A stretch of DNA of 64,000 bases from Lachnospiraceae bacterium AC2031. Its GTDB lineage: Bacteria; Bacillota; Clostridia; Lachnospirales; Lachnospiraceae. Below, in pieces: positions 62,313 to 64,000 of the stretch. The notes under the pieces are model-generated. The model was not told the origin of the DNA. It saw only the letters and a list, made by a program, of their open reading frames with translations, and searched no databases. Location: assembly GCA_000687975.1 (NCBI GenBank), contig JIAB01000001.1:744001-808000 (forward strand), read 5' to 3'. Both the position numbers and the translations under genes were made by a program. How positions within the stretch are numbered: the first letter of the stretch is position 1; the number at the start of each line of letters is the position of its first letter.

Positions 62313-63251
62313 TTAACCAAGTACATAGGAATCAATGTGACGGAACTTCTCATAACGATCCTTCGCTATATCAGAACCGCTCTTTCCTTTGAATCGACGG
62401 AGCTCGCGAACAAGCATCTCATCAATATCGCGGTAAACAACACTTGGATTATGATGTGCACCGCAAAGTGGTTCGTTAATGATTCCTTCAATTACGCCGA
62501 AATGCAGAAGATCCTGTGCAGTAAGCTTCATAAGCTTACAAGCCTCATCTGACTTAGAAGAATCCTTCCAAAGTATGGATGCAAATCCCTCTGGTGACAG
62601 AACTGAATATACTGCATTTTCCAGCATGTATACTGAGTTTGCTACACCGATAGCAAGAGCACCACCACTGGAGCCCTCACCTGTAACGATTGCGATAACT
62701 GGCACCTTAAGTGCACTCATCTCAGCAAGGTTACGTGATATAGCCTGGCTCTGTCCATGAGCCTCAGCATCAAGTCCAGGATAAGCACCTGGAGTATCTA
62801 TAAATGTTATGATCGGACGCCCAAACTTTTCAGCCTGCTTCATAAGACGAAGTGCCTTACGATATCCTTCAGGCTCAGGCATACCGAAATTGTATTCCAT
62901 GTTTTCTGTAAGGTCGCGACCCTTACGATGACCAAGTACTGTTACTGGCACACCGTGGAACATACCGATACCACCGTAAATACTCTTATCTTCCTTGTTC
63001 AGTACGTCACCACGCTGTACAAAGAAATCATCAAACAGAGCATCGATATAATCATCAACCTTAGGACGCTTAATATGTCTTGCAAGGAAAACCTTATCAG
63101 CAGGAGCAAGCTCTGCAGCCTCTGCCGCTGTCTTGTCATACTCTGCATGAAGGTCACTCAGAAGCTCAACCTGATCCATATCGCCATCAAGTGCAGCTAT
63201 CTGCTCCTCAAGAGCTGTAAGCTTATTATCAATATCTCTTATCTCAGCCAT
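62313..63251 (-). CDS. accA: Acetyl-CoA carboxylase carboxyltransferase alpha subunit
   Basis: A 312-residue protein; GAGGAGG precedes the ATG, inside the accD 3' end (13-base overlap). HIKRPKVDDYIDALFDDF near 60, GHRKGRDLTENMEYNFGMP near 108 (in parts), DTPGAYPGLDAEAHGQ near 148 and GEGSSGGALAIGV near 188 are the crotonase-fold AccA motifs. With AccD it transfers carboxyl from biotin to acetyl-CoA, making malonyl-CoA for the genes downstream. Confidence 0.96.
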   Translation of the reverse strand: MAEIRDIDNKLTALEEQIAALDGDMDQVELLSDLHAEYDKTAAEAAELAPADKVFLARHIKRPKVDDYIDALFDDFFVQRGDVLNKEDKSIYGGIGMFHGVPVTVLGHRKGRDLTENMEYNFGMPEPEGYRKALRLMKQAEKFGRPIITFIDTPGAYPGLDAEAHGQSQAISRNLAEMSALKVPVIAIVTGEGSSGGALAIGVANSVYMLENAVYSVLSPEGFASILWKDSSKSDEACKLMKLTAQDLLHFGVIEGIINEPLCGAHHNPSVVYRDIDEMLVRELRRFKGKSGSDIAKDRYEKFRHIDSYVLG

Positions 63252-64000
63252 GACTTCCTCCTCTTCTCATGGAGTCTCAGAAGTTGTGCCAGCTGATCAC
63301 GCATCTCAAGACGAGATACGATGCCATCCACAAATCCATGTTCCTCCAGGTATTCTGCCCTCTGGAAGCCCTTTGGCAGTTTCTGACCAATGGTCTGTTC
63401 TATAACTCGAGGACCGGCGAATCCTATAAGAGCGCCTGGCTCAGCTATAGTAATATCAGCGAGAGTAGCAAAACTTGCACTTACACCACCTGTTGTAGGA
63501 TGAGTCAGTACTGATATATAAAGTCCGCCATTTTCGCTAAATCTTTGAACAGCCGCTGATGTCTTAGCCATCTGCATAAGGGAAAGAATACCCTCCTGCA
63601 TTCTGGCACCACCGCTGGCAGTAAAGATAATAACTGGAAGCTCCTGTTTTTCAGCAACTTCAAATGTCTTCGTTATCATTTCACCAACAGCAACACCCAT
63701 GCTGCCCATAAGGAATTCAGGCGCCATAACAGCTACAACCGCCTTATATCCTTCTATCTCACAAATGCCAGAGAGGACGCCCTCATCCAGCCCAGTTTTA
63801 GTTTTAAGCCCCGATATCTTCTCTTCGTAATCTGGATAGTCAAGTGGATTGTTAAATGGTATAGAAAACTTTATCTTTCTAAAAGTACCAGGGTCCGCAA
63901 GACCAGCCATACGTCTTCTTGCTGATATCTTTGCATGTTTGCCACACTCTGGGCACACATAGAGATTTTTCTTAACCTGTTTCAGAGGAAGGGTTACATT
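63239..64000 (-). CDS. accD: Acetyl-CoA carboxylase carboxyltransferase beta subunit, 5' end beyond window
   Basis: The frame is open to the right edge, so the start is outside; the visible 253 codons include KQVKKNLYVCPECGKHAKIS, which holds the second Cys pair of the AccD zinc ribbon. ASGGARMQEGILSLMQMAKTSAA, LTHPTTGGVSASFATLADI and GFAGPRVIEQT follow, typical of the beta subunit. The carboxyltransferase is the AccA-AccD heterotetramer. accB and accC are expected further right but are not visible. Confidence 0.95.
   Translation of the reverse strand, partial: NVTLPLKQVKKNLYVCPECGKHAKISARRRMAGLADPGTFRKIKFSIPFNNPLDYPDYEEKISGLKTKTGLDEGVLSGICEIEGYKAVVAVMAPEFLMGSMGVAVGEMITKTFEVAEKQELPVIIFTASGGARMQEGILSLMQMAKTSAAVQRFSENGGLYISVLTHPTTGGVSASFATLADITIAEPGALIGFAGPRVIEQTIGQKLPKGFQRAEYLEEHGFVDGIVSRLEMRDQLAQLLRLHEKRRKSWLR

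Noticed and set aside
62757-63296. 179-codon plus-strand frame
   Set aside because: Antisense to accA; no start signal.

Overview
The window looks like a chromosomal segment of a low-GC Gram-positive anaerobe of the class Clostridia, most likely family Lachnospiraceae. The reasons are a type II fatty-acid operon using FabK with accA/accD, a CIRCE-controlled clpB, a DUF6062 protein, W/Y-rich cell-wall-binding repeats and a CpsB/C/D capsule control module. I cannot fix the genus. No rRNA, tRNA, CRISPR array or intact transposase was seen. Almost all genes read leftward (minus strand).

Left part (1-19.3 kb). A mixed export/uptake operon comes first: a large lipoprotein solute-binding protein, two MalF/MalG-type permeases, an HlyD-like adaptor, a MacB-core protein and a gene cut by the left edge. 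Next come a DUF1846 gene, a compact type I toxin-antitoxin locus (a 35-residue membrane peptide with a convergent RNA), and a PfoR-like permease beside niaR with NiaR-like operator sequence. A DUF6062 gene, a zinc-ribbon membrane protein, serine acetyltransferase, and a pyridoxal-type kinase divergent from a MocR/PdxR-type regulator follow, then a secreted Ser/Glu-rich protein.

Polysaccharide island (18.2-47.2 kb). It is a mosaic. Two paralogous sugar-nucleotide epimerase genes (18.2 and 27.2 kb) bracket a block with an ABC polysaccharide exporter (Wzt/Wzm type) and four glycosyltransferases that is partly richer in GC. A UDP-sugar dehydrogenase carrying an N-terminal XRE helix-turn-helix sits next to the second epimerase. 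After an 800-bp decayed stretch comes an AT-rich cluster (29.1-40.1 kb): glycosyltransferases, CapA-like, TupA-like ATP-grasp, a Wzy-like polymerase, a beta-propeller/GT2 fusion, an initiating sugar transferase and a DegT aminotransferase. The conserved upstream module is a membrane protein, CpsB phosphatase, CpsC, CpsD kinase and a CapD/PglF-type dehydratase, preceded by a secreted cell-wall-binding protein.

Right part (47.4-64 kb). clpB has a promoter and CIRCE. A Nudix-PspA-SPFH operon looks like an envelope-stress module. Then come an AraC regulator, a candidate small RNA, a two-component system and a small alarmone synthetase. The window ends in a fatty-acid operon read accD-accA-fabK-fabD-fabG-(membrane protein)-fabF-fabZ-marR, with accD cut by the right edge. 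Two REP-like palindromes lie at gene ends near 51.4 and 53.8 kb.
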